Positions 1 through 5,685 of a stretch of 5,685 nucleotides of DNA are shown here, piece after piece. The stretch's first letter is position 1. Every line of letters starts with the position of its first letter. This DNA comes from Myxococcales bacterium (lineage in GTDB: Bacteria; Myxococcota; Myxococcia; Myxococcales; Anaeromyxobacteraceae). Both the position numbers and the translations under genes were made by a program. The notes under the pieces were generated by a model. The model was not told where the DNA came from and did no database searches. It saw only the letters and a list, made by a program, of their open reading frames with translations. Where the stretch lies: positions 1 to 5,685 of the forward strand of contig JAJYHA010000214.1 of NCBI GenBank assembly GCA_021784995.1, written 5' to 3'.

Positions 1-81
1 AGAGTGGCTCAATCTGTAACCATGTGCAAATGAATTTAATACGATGAACTGATGCACAATCAACAGGACTCAGGATGCTGG
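1..81. other. AT-richer non-coding left edge, probable junction
   Basis: No gene is supported here. The first 100 bases contain 42 G/C by direct count, whereas bases 101-200 contain 68, so composition changes abruptly. The minus-strand permease frame stops at 82 and the sequence beyond has no reading frame with the base composition of the neighbours. I see no terminal inverted repeat, transposase fragment or tRNA end. A 6-base inverted pair (23-28 and 53-58) is short enough to be chance. It may be foreign DNA joined by a rearrangement or an artefact at a contig end; the sequence alone does not decide. Confidence 0.6.
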
Positions 82-924
82 TCAGATGTCAATGATGGAG
101 AAGTTGGGCACCAGGAAGACCGAGATGGCGGCGCCCTCCGCCAGGTCCGAGCCCAGGATGCCGGTGAAGAAGGCGAGCGAGGGCAGCACCTGGGTGGTGT
201 CGTAGGGGCCGCCGCGCGTGAGGATGTAGACCACCGTCATGTCGGTGAAGGTGAAGATCACGCCGAAGAGCACCGCCACGTCGATGATGGGCGCCATCAT
301 GGGGAGCGTGACGCCGAGGTGCGTCCTCCAGAAGCCCGCCCCGTCCACCGCCGCCGCCTCCGGGATGTCCCGCGGGATGGAGGTGAGGCCGGCCAGGAGG
401 ATCACGGTGGAGAACGGGATCATGCGCCACGAGTGCACCAGGATCACCGAGGCCATGGCCAGGTGCGGCTCGCCCAGCCACATGGGCGGGGTGAACGGGT
501 TCACCAGGTGGACGCGGACCAGCACCCAGTCGATGACGCTGTAGATCGAGTCGAGGATCCACTTCCAGCCGATGGCGCCGAGGGAGATGGGCGCCACCCA
601 GGGCAGCAGGATCAGGAAGCGGATCAGCCCGCGGCCCCGGAACCGGTCGCGCAGCGCCAGCGCCAGGACGCTCGCGCAGACGATCACGATCACCTGGGAC
701 GAGACGGTGAAGACGAACGAGTCGGCGATCGAGCGGCGGAAGGCGGGGCTCTGGAGGACGCTGCGGAAGTTCTCGAGGCCCACGAACCGGTAGCCCACCG
801 ACCCGACCCGCACGTCCCCCACGCTGTAGAGGAAGGCCAGCACGAGCGGGAGCCCGACCAGGGCGGCGACGTAGAGCGCCGCAGGGGCGAACATGGCCAC
901 CCCGAGGCGGGTCGCCGGCCTCAT
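82..924 (-). CDS. MalF-like ABC sugar permease, C-terminus replaced
   Basis: This is an inner-membrane permease subunit of a carbohydrate-type ABC importer (binding-protein-dependent transport, MalF/UgpA-like), 280 residues as read. Hydrophobic segments lie near residues 10-33, 70-92, 103-125, 155-178 and 212-232, with a last one beginning near 264. The cytoplasmic EAA loop that docks on the ATPase is clear: EAAAVDGAG at 189-197 followed by LP at 207-208. The family signature before the last helix (TRGGPYDTT, 236-244) is also present. The ATG start is fixed by an ATGA overlap with the ATPase stop, which suggests translational coupling. The oddity is the end: after about residue 273 the final helix stops in a short tail (NFSIIDI) and a TGA, roughly 20 residues earlier than usual and exactly where GC content falls. 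The product is therefore probably truncated by a junction. The substrate is unknown and the expected partner permease is missing. Confidence 0.88.
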   Translation of the reverse strand: MRPATRLGVAMFAPAALYVAALVGLPLVLAFLYSVGDVRVGSVGYRFVGLENFRSVLQSPAFRRSIADSFVFTVSSQVIVIVCASVLALALRDRFRGRGLIRFLILLPWVAPISLGAIGWKWILDSIYSVIDWVLVRVHLVNPFTPPMWLGEPHLAMASVILVHSWRMIPFSTVILLAGLTSIPRDIPEAAAVDGAGFWRTHLGVTLPMMAPIIDVAVLFGVIFTFTDMTVVYILTRGGPYDTTQVLPSLAFFTGILGSDLAEGAAISVFLVPNFSIIDI

Positions 925-1964
925 CTCGAGCCCGCCTCGGCCGCGGCGGCGCGCCGGGTGGTGGCCCGGTCGAAGGACGTGAGGCGGTCGCGCGCGACAC
1001 CGAACTCCTCGACGCCGCCGACCTGGTGGGTGCCCGGCGCCTGCGCGGGCAGCCGCGACACCACCCTGGCGCCCGCGAAGCGGCCGCCCTCCACGCTCCC
1101 GTACACGATGCGCTCCGAGCCGAGGTACTCGAGGTTCGTCAGCCGCACGCGGAAGCGGAGGGCCGGCGAGTCCACGCGCGCGGCGGGGACGAACGCCTCC
1201 GGCCGGAATCCCACCACCTGGGCGCCGTCGTCGAGCAGGTTCATGGGCGGAGAGCCGAGGAAGGTGGCGACGAAGGTGTCGGCGGGCTCGTCGTACACCT
1301 CCCGCGGCGTCCCGATCTGGCGGACGACGCCCTGGTTCAGGACCACGATGCGGTCGCCCAGGGCCATCGCCTCGACCTGGTCGTGGGTCACGTACACCGT
1401 GGTGGTGCCGACGCGCCCGTGGAAGGCCGCCAGCTCCTCCCGGGCGCTGGCGCGGAGCTTGGCGTCCAGGTTCGAGAGCGGCTCGTCGAGGAGGAAGAGC
1501 GTGGGCTCGCGCACGATGGCCCGCGCCAGCGCGACGCGCTGCCGCTCGCCGCCGGAGAGCTGGCGCGGCCTGCGGTCGAGCAGGTGCCCGATCCCGAGCA
1601 GGCCGGCGGCCCACGCGATCTTCGCGTCGTGCGCGGCCCGGGGGACCCGCTGGGCCCGGAGCGGGAAGCGGATGTTCTCCCGGACGTCGAGGTGCGGGTA
1701 GAGCGCGTAGCTCTGGAACACCATCGCGATCCCGCGGGCGCGGGGGGGGAGGCGGGTCACGTCGCGGCCGCCGATCAGGACGGCGCCGGAGGTGGGCTCC
1801 TCCAGCCCCGCGACCATGCGCAGCAGCGTGGACTTGCCCGATCCGGAGGGGCCCAGGAGGACGAGGAGCTCCCCCTCGCGCGTGACGAGGTCGACCTCGC
1901 TCACCGCGCGCTCACCCCCCTCCCGGTAGCTCTTGGTCAGCTTCCGCGTCTCCAGGACCGCCAT
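921..1964 (-). CDS. ABC importer ATPase, MalK/UgpC-like, short TOBE
   Basis: This cytoplasmic ATPase powers the importer encoded around it; 347 residues. All ABC motifs are visible: Walker A GPSGSGKST (38-46), Q-loop Gln84, signature LSGGERQ (136-142), Walker B LFLLDE with Glu161 (156-161), D-loop (SNLD, 164-167) and switch His194. Catalysis should be intact. The C-terminal part (about 235-347) is the TOBE-type domain of the MalK/UgpC group, recognised by GSPPMNLL (237-244) and GFRPEAF (252-258). These two landmarks are only about 8 residues apart, whereas E. coli MalK, from memory, has some 40-50 residues between them, so the first strands of the domain seem deleted. The ATG at 1964 lies 25 bases after the binding-protein stop and has only a weak purine-rich site. 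The gene ends in a 4-base ATGA overlap with the permease. The family usually serves sugars, polyols or glycerol-3-phosphate; no specific substrate is claimed. Confidence 0.93.
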   Translation of the reverse strand: MAVLETRKLTKSYREGGERAVSEVDLVTREGELLVLLGPSGSGKSTLLRMVAGLEEPTSGAVLIGGRDVTRLPPRARGIAMVFQSYALYPHLDVRENIRFPLRAQRVPRAAHDAKIAWAAGLLGIGHLLDRRPRQLSGGERQRVALARAIVREPTLFLLDEPLSNLDAKLRASAREELAAFHGRVGTTTVYVTHDQVEAMALGDRIVVLNQGVVRQIGTPREVYDEPADTFVATFLGSPPMNLLDDGAQVVGFRPEAFVPAARVDSPALRFRVRLTNLEYLGSERIVYGSVEGGRFAGARVVSRLPAQAPGTHQVGGVEEFGVARDRLTSFDRATTRRAAAAEAGSR

Positions 1965-1989
1965 CGCGTCGCTCGCCCGCGGGCCCGGC

Positions 1990-3321
1990 TCACTTCCACT
2001 TGTCGAAGATGCGGCGGATCTCGCGCCCCGCCGCGTGCGCCGCCTCCTGGGGGCTCAGCTCGTCGCGCGCCACCCGGGCGAACAGGGTCGGGATCTGGAA
2101 CGTGTTGTAGACCTCGTCGATGGCGGCCGACGCGTAGCCCGGGTACCCCACGTTCACCGACCAGTCGAGGGCGTTGGCCAGGACCTCGTACTTGTCCGGC
2201 GGGGACGCCCTGGGGTCGTTCGCGATCCGCCGCTGGAGGTCGGGGACCGTCGAGGGGAAGCAGGGGAAGTTGTAGAACTCGCTCGCCTGGAAGGCGTCGG
2301 CGAAGCCGTCGACGTAGTCGACGAGGAACTGCTTCGCGCCCTCCTTGTTCCGGGCGAAGTTCCAGATCACGTAGCAGTCCATCACGTGCTCGCAGGCGAC
2401 GCGCCGCGCCGGGCCCTGGAGCGCGGCGGTGAGCTGGATCTTCCGCGACATGTCCGGGTTCTCCTTCTCCGCCGTGCGCGTCACGCTGATGGCGTTCTGC
2501 ACGTAGGAGAGCTTCCCGGCCAGGATGCCGCGGTTGTTGGAGGAGGGGTCCCAGGTGAAGACCTCGGGGGTCTCCGACTCCCGGTAGAGGGCGCGCATGA
2601 ACTCGAGCGCCTCGACGGTCTGGCGCGAGTCGATGGTCACGCGGCCCTCGGCGTCCTGCACCGAGGCCCCGAAGCACCAGAGGAACCCGCGCAGCGCCAT
2701 GTTCGTGTCGAGCTCCTGGGAGAGCCCCAGGCCGCAAGGGTTGCCCGGCCCGTCCTTGATGGCGCGGGCCCCCTTGCGCAGATCGTCCCAGGTGCTCGGG
2801 CCGTGCGGGTAGCCCACGCGGGACCAGAGATCCTGCCGGTAGTTGCCGGGGTCGGGGACGTAGGAGTCGCTGAAGGCGAAGTACCTCCGGGTCTTCGGGT
2901 CGTACGTCGAGCGGTGCGCGAGCTCGATGGGCTTCCCGTGCTTCCGCGCCACGGCCTGGTACACCTCGGCGTGGTCGATCGCCTGCTTCTCGTACGCCGC
3001 CGGGGGCGAGAGGAACATGAAGAGGTCGTGCCCCTGCTGGGCGGACGCCTCGGCCGCGGCGCGCGCGTTGATCTCGCCGATGGCGATGTGGTCCACCGTC
3101 ACCGTCGTGTCGTGCCGCTCGCCCCACCGCTTGCAGAAGACGCCGTCGAACCACGCGTCGTAGGCCGGGACGAAGTGGCTCCACTGCATGATCTTGAGCG
3201 TCTTCGGCTGCGCCCGGGCCCAGGTGGGCGCGAGCCCCGCCCCGGCCAGGCCCGCCGACAGCGCCGCCGCGCCGGTGGTCCGGATGAAGGTGCGCCGCGA
3301 CATCCTCTTCTTCCTGGCCAT
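1990..3321 (-). CDS. Tat-exported ABC solute-binding protein, family 1
   Basis: This is the periplasmic binding protein of the importer, first gene of the operon, 443 residues, a usual length for extracellular solute-binding protein family 1. The N-terminus is a textbook twin-arginine signal: basic start, SRRTFI (8-13), a hydrophobic stretch (about 15-31) and a likely cleavage after ARA (35-37), so it should be exported folded. No lipobox Cys is present. The mature protein opens with TLKIMQWSHFVPAYDAWF (41-58), the first strand and helix typical of sugar-binding family members, and has many aromatic residues that could line a ligand pocket. Six cysteines (63, 196, 216, 310, 316, 354) are more than usual for this family. 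The start was chosen at 3321 because GGGAGG lies 4 bases upstream and the Tat signal then begins properly; the frame stays open to an ATG at 3402 but the extra 27 residues look non-coding. Ligand unknown; carbohydrate or polyol is a family-level inference. Confidence 0.92.
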   Translation of the reverse strand: MARKKRMSRRTFIRTTGAAALSAGLAGAGLAPTWARAQPKTLKIMQWSHFVPAYDAWFDGVFCKRWGERHDTTVTVDHIAIGEINARAAAEASAQQGHDLFMFLSPPAAYEKQAIDHAEVYQAVARKHGKPIELAHRSTYDPKTRRYFAFSDSYVPDPGNYRQDLWSRVGYPHGPSTWDDLRKGARAIKDGPGNPCGLGLSQELDTNMALRGFLWCFGASVQDAEGRVTIDSRQTVEALEFMRALYRESETPEVFTWDPSSNNRGILAGKLSYVQNAISVTRTAEKENPDMSRKIQLTAALQGPARRVACEHVMDCYVIWNFARNKEGAKQFLVDYVDGFADAFQASEFYNFPCFPSTVPDLQRRIANDPRASPPDKYEVLANALDWSVNVGYPGYASAAIDEVYNTFQIPTLFARVARDELSPQEAAHAAGREIRRIFDKWK

Positions 3322-3528
3322 GGGGCCTCCCGCGAGCCGCGCCTCCGCCCCGCGCCGGCAGCCGGTGCCGCGAGCGGTGGGTGCTGGTTCCTTGGTAGGC
3401 ACGGTCGGCGCGGGCGGCCAGGGGCCGGGGCGAGGGCCCCACTTTGTTCACTCTTCGTGATCCCGCGGGGGCACGACGGACGCGAAGGAGCGCCCGCGCG
3501 CCTGGCCGGACGGCTCCCGAAACGACGA
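3322..3528. other. Upstream region of the ABC operon
   Basis: This stretch between the cold-shock terminator and the binding-protein start should hold the operon's promoter, but I find no convincing -35/-10 pair. It contains a small GC-rich inverted repeat (3421-3426 with 3435-3440, GGGGCC/GGCCCC, 8-base loop) directly joined to an AT-richer imperfect dyad at 3440-3459 (CACTTTG and CTTCGTG half-sites, matching at 4 of 7 positions). The dyad could be an operator for a sugar-responsive repressor, but that is a guess. No gene is supported in it. Confidence 0.4.
3326..3331 (-). promoter_or_regulatory. Ribosome binding site of the binding-protein gene
   Basis: On the minus strand GGGAGG sits 4 bases before the ATG at 3321. 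It decides this start over the in-frame ATG at 3402, which would put 27 residues in front of the Tat signal. Confidence 0.7.
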
Positions 3529-3556
3529 GAGCCCGGCCTCTCGCGAGGCCGGGCTC
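3529..3556 (-). terminator. Intrinsic terminator of the cold-shock gene
   Basis: A perfect 12-bp inverted repeat (GAGCCCGGCCTC, 3529-3540, with its complement at 3545-3556) encloses a 4-base loop and lies 24 bases past the cold-shock stop codon. On the minus strand it is followed by TCGTCGTTTCGG, only a weak T-rich tail, as is common in GC-rich genomes. It separates the cold-shock transcript from the ABC operon. The symmetrical stem could in principle also act on the plus strand, but no plus-strand gene ends here. Confidence 0.85.
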
Positions 3557-3580
3557 CCGGGGAGCGTCGTGGAGACGGCG

Positions 3581-3784
3581 CTAGATGGCGCGAACGTTCG
3601 CGGCCTGAAGGCCCTTGGGCCCCTTCTTCACCTCGAACTCGACCTTCTGCCCCTCGGCCAGGGTGCGGAACCCCTCGGCCTGGATGGCGGTGTGGTGGCA
3701 GAAGACGTCCTCACCACCACCGTCCTGCGTGATGAAGCCGAAGCCCTTCGCGTCGTTGAACCACTTCACGGTACCAGTAGCCAT
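3581..3784 (-). CDS. cspA: CspA-family cold-shock protein
   Basis: This 67-residue protein is a single cold-shock domain, the standard length, which binds single-stranded RNA and DNA and acts as an RNA chaperone in the cytoplasm. RNP1 is KGFGFI (13-18) and RNP2 is VFCHH (27-31); the start GTVKWFN (4-10) and the end [10 protein letters not shown] (55-64) are also typical. RNP2 is unusual in having Cys29 and His31 where E. coli CspA-type proteins have VFVHF; related high-GC bacteria appear to share this variant. The ATG at 3784 is chosen because AAGGAA lies 9 bases upstream; an in-frame GTG 9 bases earlier would abut the ribosome site. The gene has its own promoter, structured leader and terminator, so it is probably transcribed alone. 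Cold induction is not shown by sequence: many family members are constitutive or growth-phase regulated. The symbol is family-level. Confidence 0.97.
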   Translation of the reverse strand: MATGTVKWFNDAKGFGFITQDGGGEDVFCHHTAIQAEGFRTLAEGQKVEFEVKKGPKGLQAANVRAI

Positions 3785-3862
3785 GTACTGCACTTCCTTA
3801 CGTGTTCAAACCGCAGACGTTTGCGGAGCGGTGCCAGCCCGTCACGGGTCGTGGCGACCACG
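3785..3862 (-). promoter_or_regulatory. Structured 5' leader of the cold-shock gene
   Basis: Read on the minus strand, this untranslated leader has three small stem-loops in tandem: CGTGG-TCG-CCACG (3850-3862), CCCG-TGA-CGGG (3838-3848) and CCGCA-AACGTC-TGCGG (3811-3826). The third overlaps a competing pairing, CAAAC with GTTTG (3807-3823), so two mutually exclusive folds are possible a few bases ahead of the ribosome binding site. Cold-shock mRNAs of E. coli are known to have long leaders that refold with temperature; whether this shorter one does is inference. If transcription starts near 3858, the first stem lies partly outside the RNA and could instead be a DNA dyad over the start point. 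Confidence 0.5.
3794..3799 (-). promoter_or_regulatory. Ribosome binding site of the cold-shock gene
   Basis: AAGGAA on the minus strand, 9 bases before the ATG at 3784. The spacing selects this ATG over the GTG at 3793. Confidence 0.75.
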
Positions 3863-3864
3863 CA

Positions 3865-3893
3865 TATTTAGCGGACCCGCGCAGAAATGTCGA
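3865..3893 (-). promoter_or_regulatory. Putative promoter of the cold-shock gene
   Basis: On the minus strand TCGACA (3888-3893; 5 of 6 to TTGACA) and TAAATA (3865-3870; 3 of 6 to TATAAT) are separated by 17 bases. The -10 lies in the only AT-rich pocket of the gap. Predicted start is near 3858, giving a leader of about 75 bases. Confidence 0.55.
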
Positions 3894-3926
3894 CGCCCTT
3901 GGCCGAGCCGCGGCGACGCACCGCGT

Positions 3927-3962
3927 CGATCGCCCCGAAGTCCCCGGCGAACGGGGGGATCG
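3927..3962 (-). terminator. Hairpin after qorA, possible terminator
   Basis: An inverted repeat begins at the base after the qorA stop codon: 3927-3936 pairs with 3953-3962 in 9 of 10 positions (one G-G mismatch), loop 16 bases. No T-run follows on the minus strand, so it may be a weak terminator, a processing barrier, or an mRNA 3'-end stabiliser. Its place between the qorA stop and the cold-shock promoter supports a transcript boundary. Confidence 0.45.
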
Positions 3963-4937
3963 TCAGGGGAGCAGCACGAGCGACGCCGTCGTCCGGCGCG
4001 CCTCGAGGTCCCTGTGGGCCTGTGCGGCCTGGGCGAGCGGATAGGTCCCTCCGATCTCGATCTTCACCTTGCGGGAGAGGACCATGTCGAAGAGTTCCGC
4101 GGAGGCGGCCAGCAGGTCCTCCCGGCGCGCCGTGTAGGTGGCGAGCGTCGGCCGCGTGACGTAGAGGGAGCCCTTCTGCGCCAGGATGCCGAGGTCGACG
4201 CCCTGCACCGGGCCCGAGGCGCTGCCGAAGCTCACCATGAGACCGAGCGGCTGCAGGCAGTCGAGCGAACCGAGCCAGGTGGACTTGCCGACCGAGTCGT
4301 ACACCACCGGTACGCCCCTGCCGCCCGTGATCCGGCGGACCCGCTCCGGGAAGTCCTCGCGGGTGTAGACGATCACGTGCTCCGCGCCGTGCGCGCGCGC
4401 GAGGGCCGCCTTCTCGTCCGTCCCGGCGGTGCCGATCACCGTCACGCCCAGCGCCCGCAGCCACTGGCACGCGATGAGGCCGACCCCTCCCGCGGCGGCG
4501 TGGAAGAGCACCGTCTCGCCCGCCTTCACGCGGTAGGTGCGCCGGACGAGGTACTGCACGGTGAGGCCCTTCAGCATCATCGCCGCCGCCTCCCGGTCGC
4601 CGATGGCGTCCGGCAGCTTCACGATGCGATCGGCCGGGACGAGGGCCGCCTCGGAGTAGGCGCCGGGCGCACCGCCCACGTACGCCACGCGATCGCCGGC
4701 CTTCAGGTCGTGGACGTCGCGTCCGACCGCCTCCACCACGCCCGCGGCCTCGGTGCCGAGGCCGCTGGGGAGCGGCAGCGGGTAGAGCCCGCTGCGGTGG
4801 TACGTGTCGAGGTAGTTCACCCCGATGGCCTTGTGGCGGACGCGGACCTGCGCGGGGCCCGGGTCGCCGACCTGGACCTCCTCGAAGCGCAGGACCTCGG
4901 GACCACCCCTCTCGTGGAAGCGAATGGCGCTGGGCAT
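3963..4937 (-). CDS. qorA: NADPH:quinone oxidoreductase, zeta-crystallin type
   Basis: This cytoplasmic enzyme of the medium-chain dehydrogenase/reductase superfamily reduces quinones with NADPH; 324 residues against about 327 for E. coli QorA. It matches QorA along its whole length. The N-terminal GroES-like catalytic domain has AIGVNYLDTYHRSGLYP (37-53) and SGLGTEAAGVVEAVG (58-72). The Rossmann domain has FHAAAGGVGLIACQWL (145-160) with the nucleotide loop AAGGVG (148-153), then VVYDSVGKSTW (211-221), SLDCLQPLGLMVSFG (224-238) and QKGSLYVTRP (254-263). It has only two cysteines (157, 227) and no zinc-binding set, as expected for this branch. The ATG at 4937 gives the usual N-terminus and has an AGAGGG site 6 bases upstream. 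It is divergent from the lipoprotein gene and upstream of, but probably not co-transcribed with, the cold-shock gene. A role in detoxifying quinones or reactive carbonyls is family knowledge; the actual substrate is not visible. Confidence 0.95.
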   Translation of the reverse strand: MPSAIRFHERGGPEVLRFEEVQVGDPGPAQVRVRHKAIGVNYLDTYHRSGLYPLPLPSGLGTEAAGVVEAVGRDVHDLKAGDRVAYVGGAPGAYSEAALVPADRIVKLPDAIGDREAAAMMLKGLTVQYLVRRTYRVKAGETVLFHAAAGGVGLIACQWLRALGVTVIGTAGTDEKAALARAHGAEHVIVYTREDFPERVRRITGGRGVPVVYDSVGKSTWLGSLDCLQPLGLMVSFGSASGPVQGVDLGILAQKGSLYVTRPTLATYTARREDLLAASAELFDMVLSRKVKIEIGGTYPLAQAAQAHRDLEARRTTASLVLLP

Positions 4938-5140
4938 GACCAGCCCTCTTAGCGGGCCTCCGGGCCCTTCGCACGGCCCCCTGTGGGAGATGTCCCGCCG
5001 CGCGGTGCGCCGGTCCCCGTCGCCTGTCGGCGGTGTAACCTGGGACGGGAGGCCCCGCCCACACCCTCCGCACCGGCCGGGAAACCCGCGCGCACGGTCG
5101 GTGTTGGAGGTGGACGGCTCCGCGATCGGAGGGAGGACCC
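4938..5140. other. Divergent intergenic region qorA / OmpA lipoprotein
   Basis: This 203-base gap lies between two genes transcribed outward, so it should carry both promoters. It is GC-rich and I find no convincing -35/-10 pair on either strand; the TGTAAC near 5034-5039 has no matching -35. The two ribosome sites lie at its ends. No small gene is supported. Confidence 0.5.
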
Positions 5141-5685
5141 ATGGCGAACAGAGTTCACGCGGCGTTGCTGACGGCGGTGCTCCTGCTGGCAGGCTGCGCC
5201 ACGGCCGGCGAGCGCACGGCCATCGGAGCGGGCGGCGGCGCCGCCGCGGGGGCCGGCGTCGGCGCCCTCATCGGTGGGTGGGAGGGCGCCGCCATCGGGG
5301 CGGGCGTCGGCGCGCTGGCGGGCGGCTCGGTGGGCCTCTACCTCGACAAGCAGGCCAAGGAGCTGCAGCAGGTCGCCGAGACGCGACGCACGGAGAACGG
5401 CCTCCTGGTGAACCTGGGCGGCGACATCCTCTTCGACAGCGGGAGCGCGGTCCTGAAGCCGGAGGCGATCGCGAAGGTCGAGAAGATCGGCGCCATCCTG
5501 GCGAAGTACCGCGACGACCGGGTGCGGATCGAGGGCTACACCGACTCGGTCGGAGCGGCTGCCTACAACGAGGAGCTCTCGACGCGCCGCGCGGACGCGG
5601 TGCGCCGGGTCCTGCTCGGGCACGGCGTGGCGGAGGGACAGATCACCGCGCTCGGCATGGGCGAGACGCACCCCATCGCAGACAA
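5141..5685 (+). CDS. OmpA-family peptidoglycan-binding lipoprotein, 3' partial
   Basis: This gene runs off the right edge after 181 complete codons. The product is an envelope lipoprotein that tethers a membrane to peptidoglycan. The signal peptide ends in a lipobox LLAGC (15-19), so Cys19 should be lipidated; Ala at the next position fits outer-membrane sorting. Residues 27-65 are a glycine zipper of two similar units (AIGAG... at 27 and 51), probably a membrane-associated segment. After a short polar linker (68-85) the OmpA domain begins (GDILFDSGSAVLKPEA, 94-109) and continues with EGYTDSVG (131-138), NEELSTRRADAVRRVL (143-158) and MGETHP (173-178). Asp135 and Arg150 match the residues that bind diaminopimelate in this family. 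The visible end fits the domain's last loop, so perhaps 20-40 residues are missing. GGGAGG 4 bases upstream supports the ATG at 5141. Architecture is like YiaD; related Pal proteins lack the zipper. Confidence 0.95.
   Translation, partial: MANRVHAALLTAVLLLAGCATAGERTAIGAGGGAAAGAGVGALIGGWEGAAIGAGVGALAGGSVGLYLDKQAKELQQVAETRRTENGLLVNLGGDILFDSGSAVLKPEAIAKVEKIGAILAKYRDDRVRIEGYTDSVGAAAYNEELSTRRADAVRRVLLGHGVAEGQITALGMGETHPIAD

Noticed and set aside
23..58. Inverted repeat TGTGCA/TGCACA at the left edge as a mobile element end
   Set aside because: Six bases with a long loop, no transposase or target duplication visible; expected by chance.
925..1614. In-frame extension of the permease frame upstream into the ATPase gene
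   Set aside because: The frame is open by GC bias only; the extension is Arg/Pro/Ala-rich and the ATGA overlap gives the natural permease start at 924.
52..1701. Long open frame on the plus strand across the permease and ATPase genes
   Set aside because: Its product is low-complexity Arg/Asp/His/Gly-rich text with no domain, typical of the antisense of GC-rich genes. The opposite strand encodes two clear ABC subunits.
3322..3402. Upstream ATG start for the binding protein at 3402
   Set aside because: It would add 27 non-conserved residues before a perfect Tat signal, while the ATG at 3321 has a good ribosome site.
1933..3732. Plus-strand open frame of about 600 codons opposite the binding protein
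   Set aside because: Antisense to a well-supported Tat-exported binding protein and spans the terminator; no recognisable domain.
3838..3848. Possible cold-box element (TGACG) in the cold-shock leader
   Set aside because: Only five bases agree with my memory of the E. coli cold box, and they form the centre of a small hairpin; chance is likely.
3615..4952. Plus-strand open frame opposite the cold-shock and qorA genes
   Set aside because: Antisense to two genes with full-length family matches, and without any domain of its own.
3868..5142. Alternative minus-strand frame over qorA
   Set aside because: Arg/Gly/Pro-rich shadow in another frame of qorA.
4949..5671. Minus-strand open frame opposite the OmpA lipoprotein
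   Set aside because: The plus strand shows a signal peptide, lipobox, glycine zipper and OmpA domain in order; the antisense product has no features.

Overview
The window is GC-rich bacterial DNA with tight gene packing and few gaps. The gene content (a Tat-exported sugar-type binding protein with MalK/MalF-type partners, a CspA-type protein, a zinc-free quinone oxidoreductase and a glycine-zipper OmpA lipoprotein) points to a Gram-negative, high-GC chromosome. The cold-shock protein sequence resembles those of Myxococcota/deltaproteobacterial lineages, but this is only an impression from memory and I would not assign a genus. No mobile element, CRISPR array, tRNA or rRNA was seen.

Layout from right to left, in the direction of most transcription. 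At the right edge, 5141-5685 on the plus strand encodes the first 181 residues of an OmpA-type peptidoglycan-binding lipoprotein and runs off the window. A 203-base gap separates it from a divergent quinone oxidoreductase gene (qorA, 3963-4937, minus). A hairpin directly after the qorA stop may end that transcript. Next on the minus strand is a small cold-shock gene (3581-3784) that looks like a self-contained unit: a recognisable promoter, a leader of about 75 bases with several possible stem-loops, a good ribosome binding site and a perfect 12-bp terminator hairpin.

Left of that terminator an ABC importer operon runs on the minus strand: Tat-exported solute-binding protein (1990-3321), then a MalK/UgpC-like ATPase (921-1964), then a MalF-like permease (82-924). 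The last two overlap by the four bases ATGA. The binding protein would deliver substrate to a permease pair energised by the ATPase; the second permease expected in such operons is not present. The substrate cannot be read from sequence; a carbohydrate or polyol is the family-level expectation.

The left end is odd. The first 100 bases have 42 G/C against 68 in the next 100, and the permease leaves its family pattern inside its last membrane helix, just where composition changes. This is either a real rearrangement junction or an assembly or chimera artefact at a contig end. I did not find a convincing undescribed system; the best leads are this junction, the structured cold-shock leader and a shortened regulatory domain in the ATPase.
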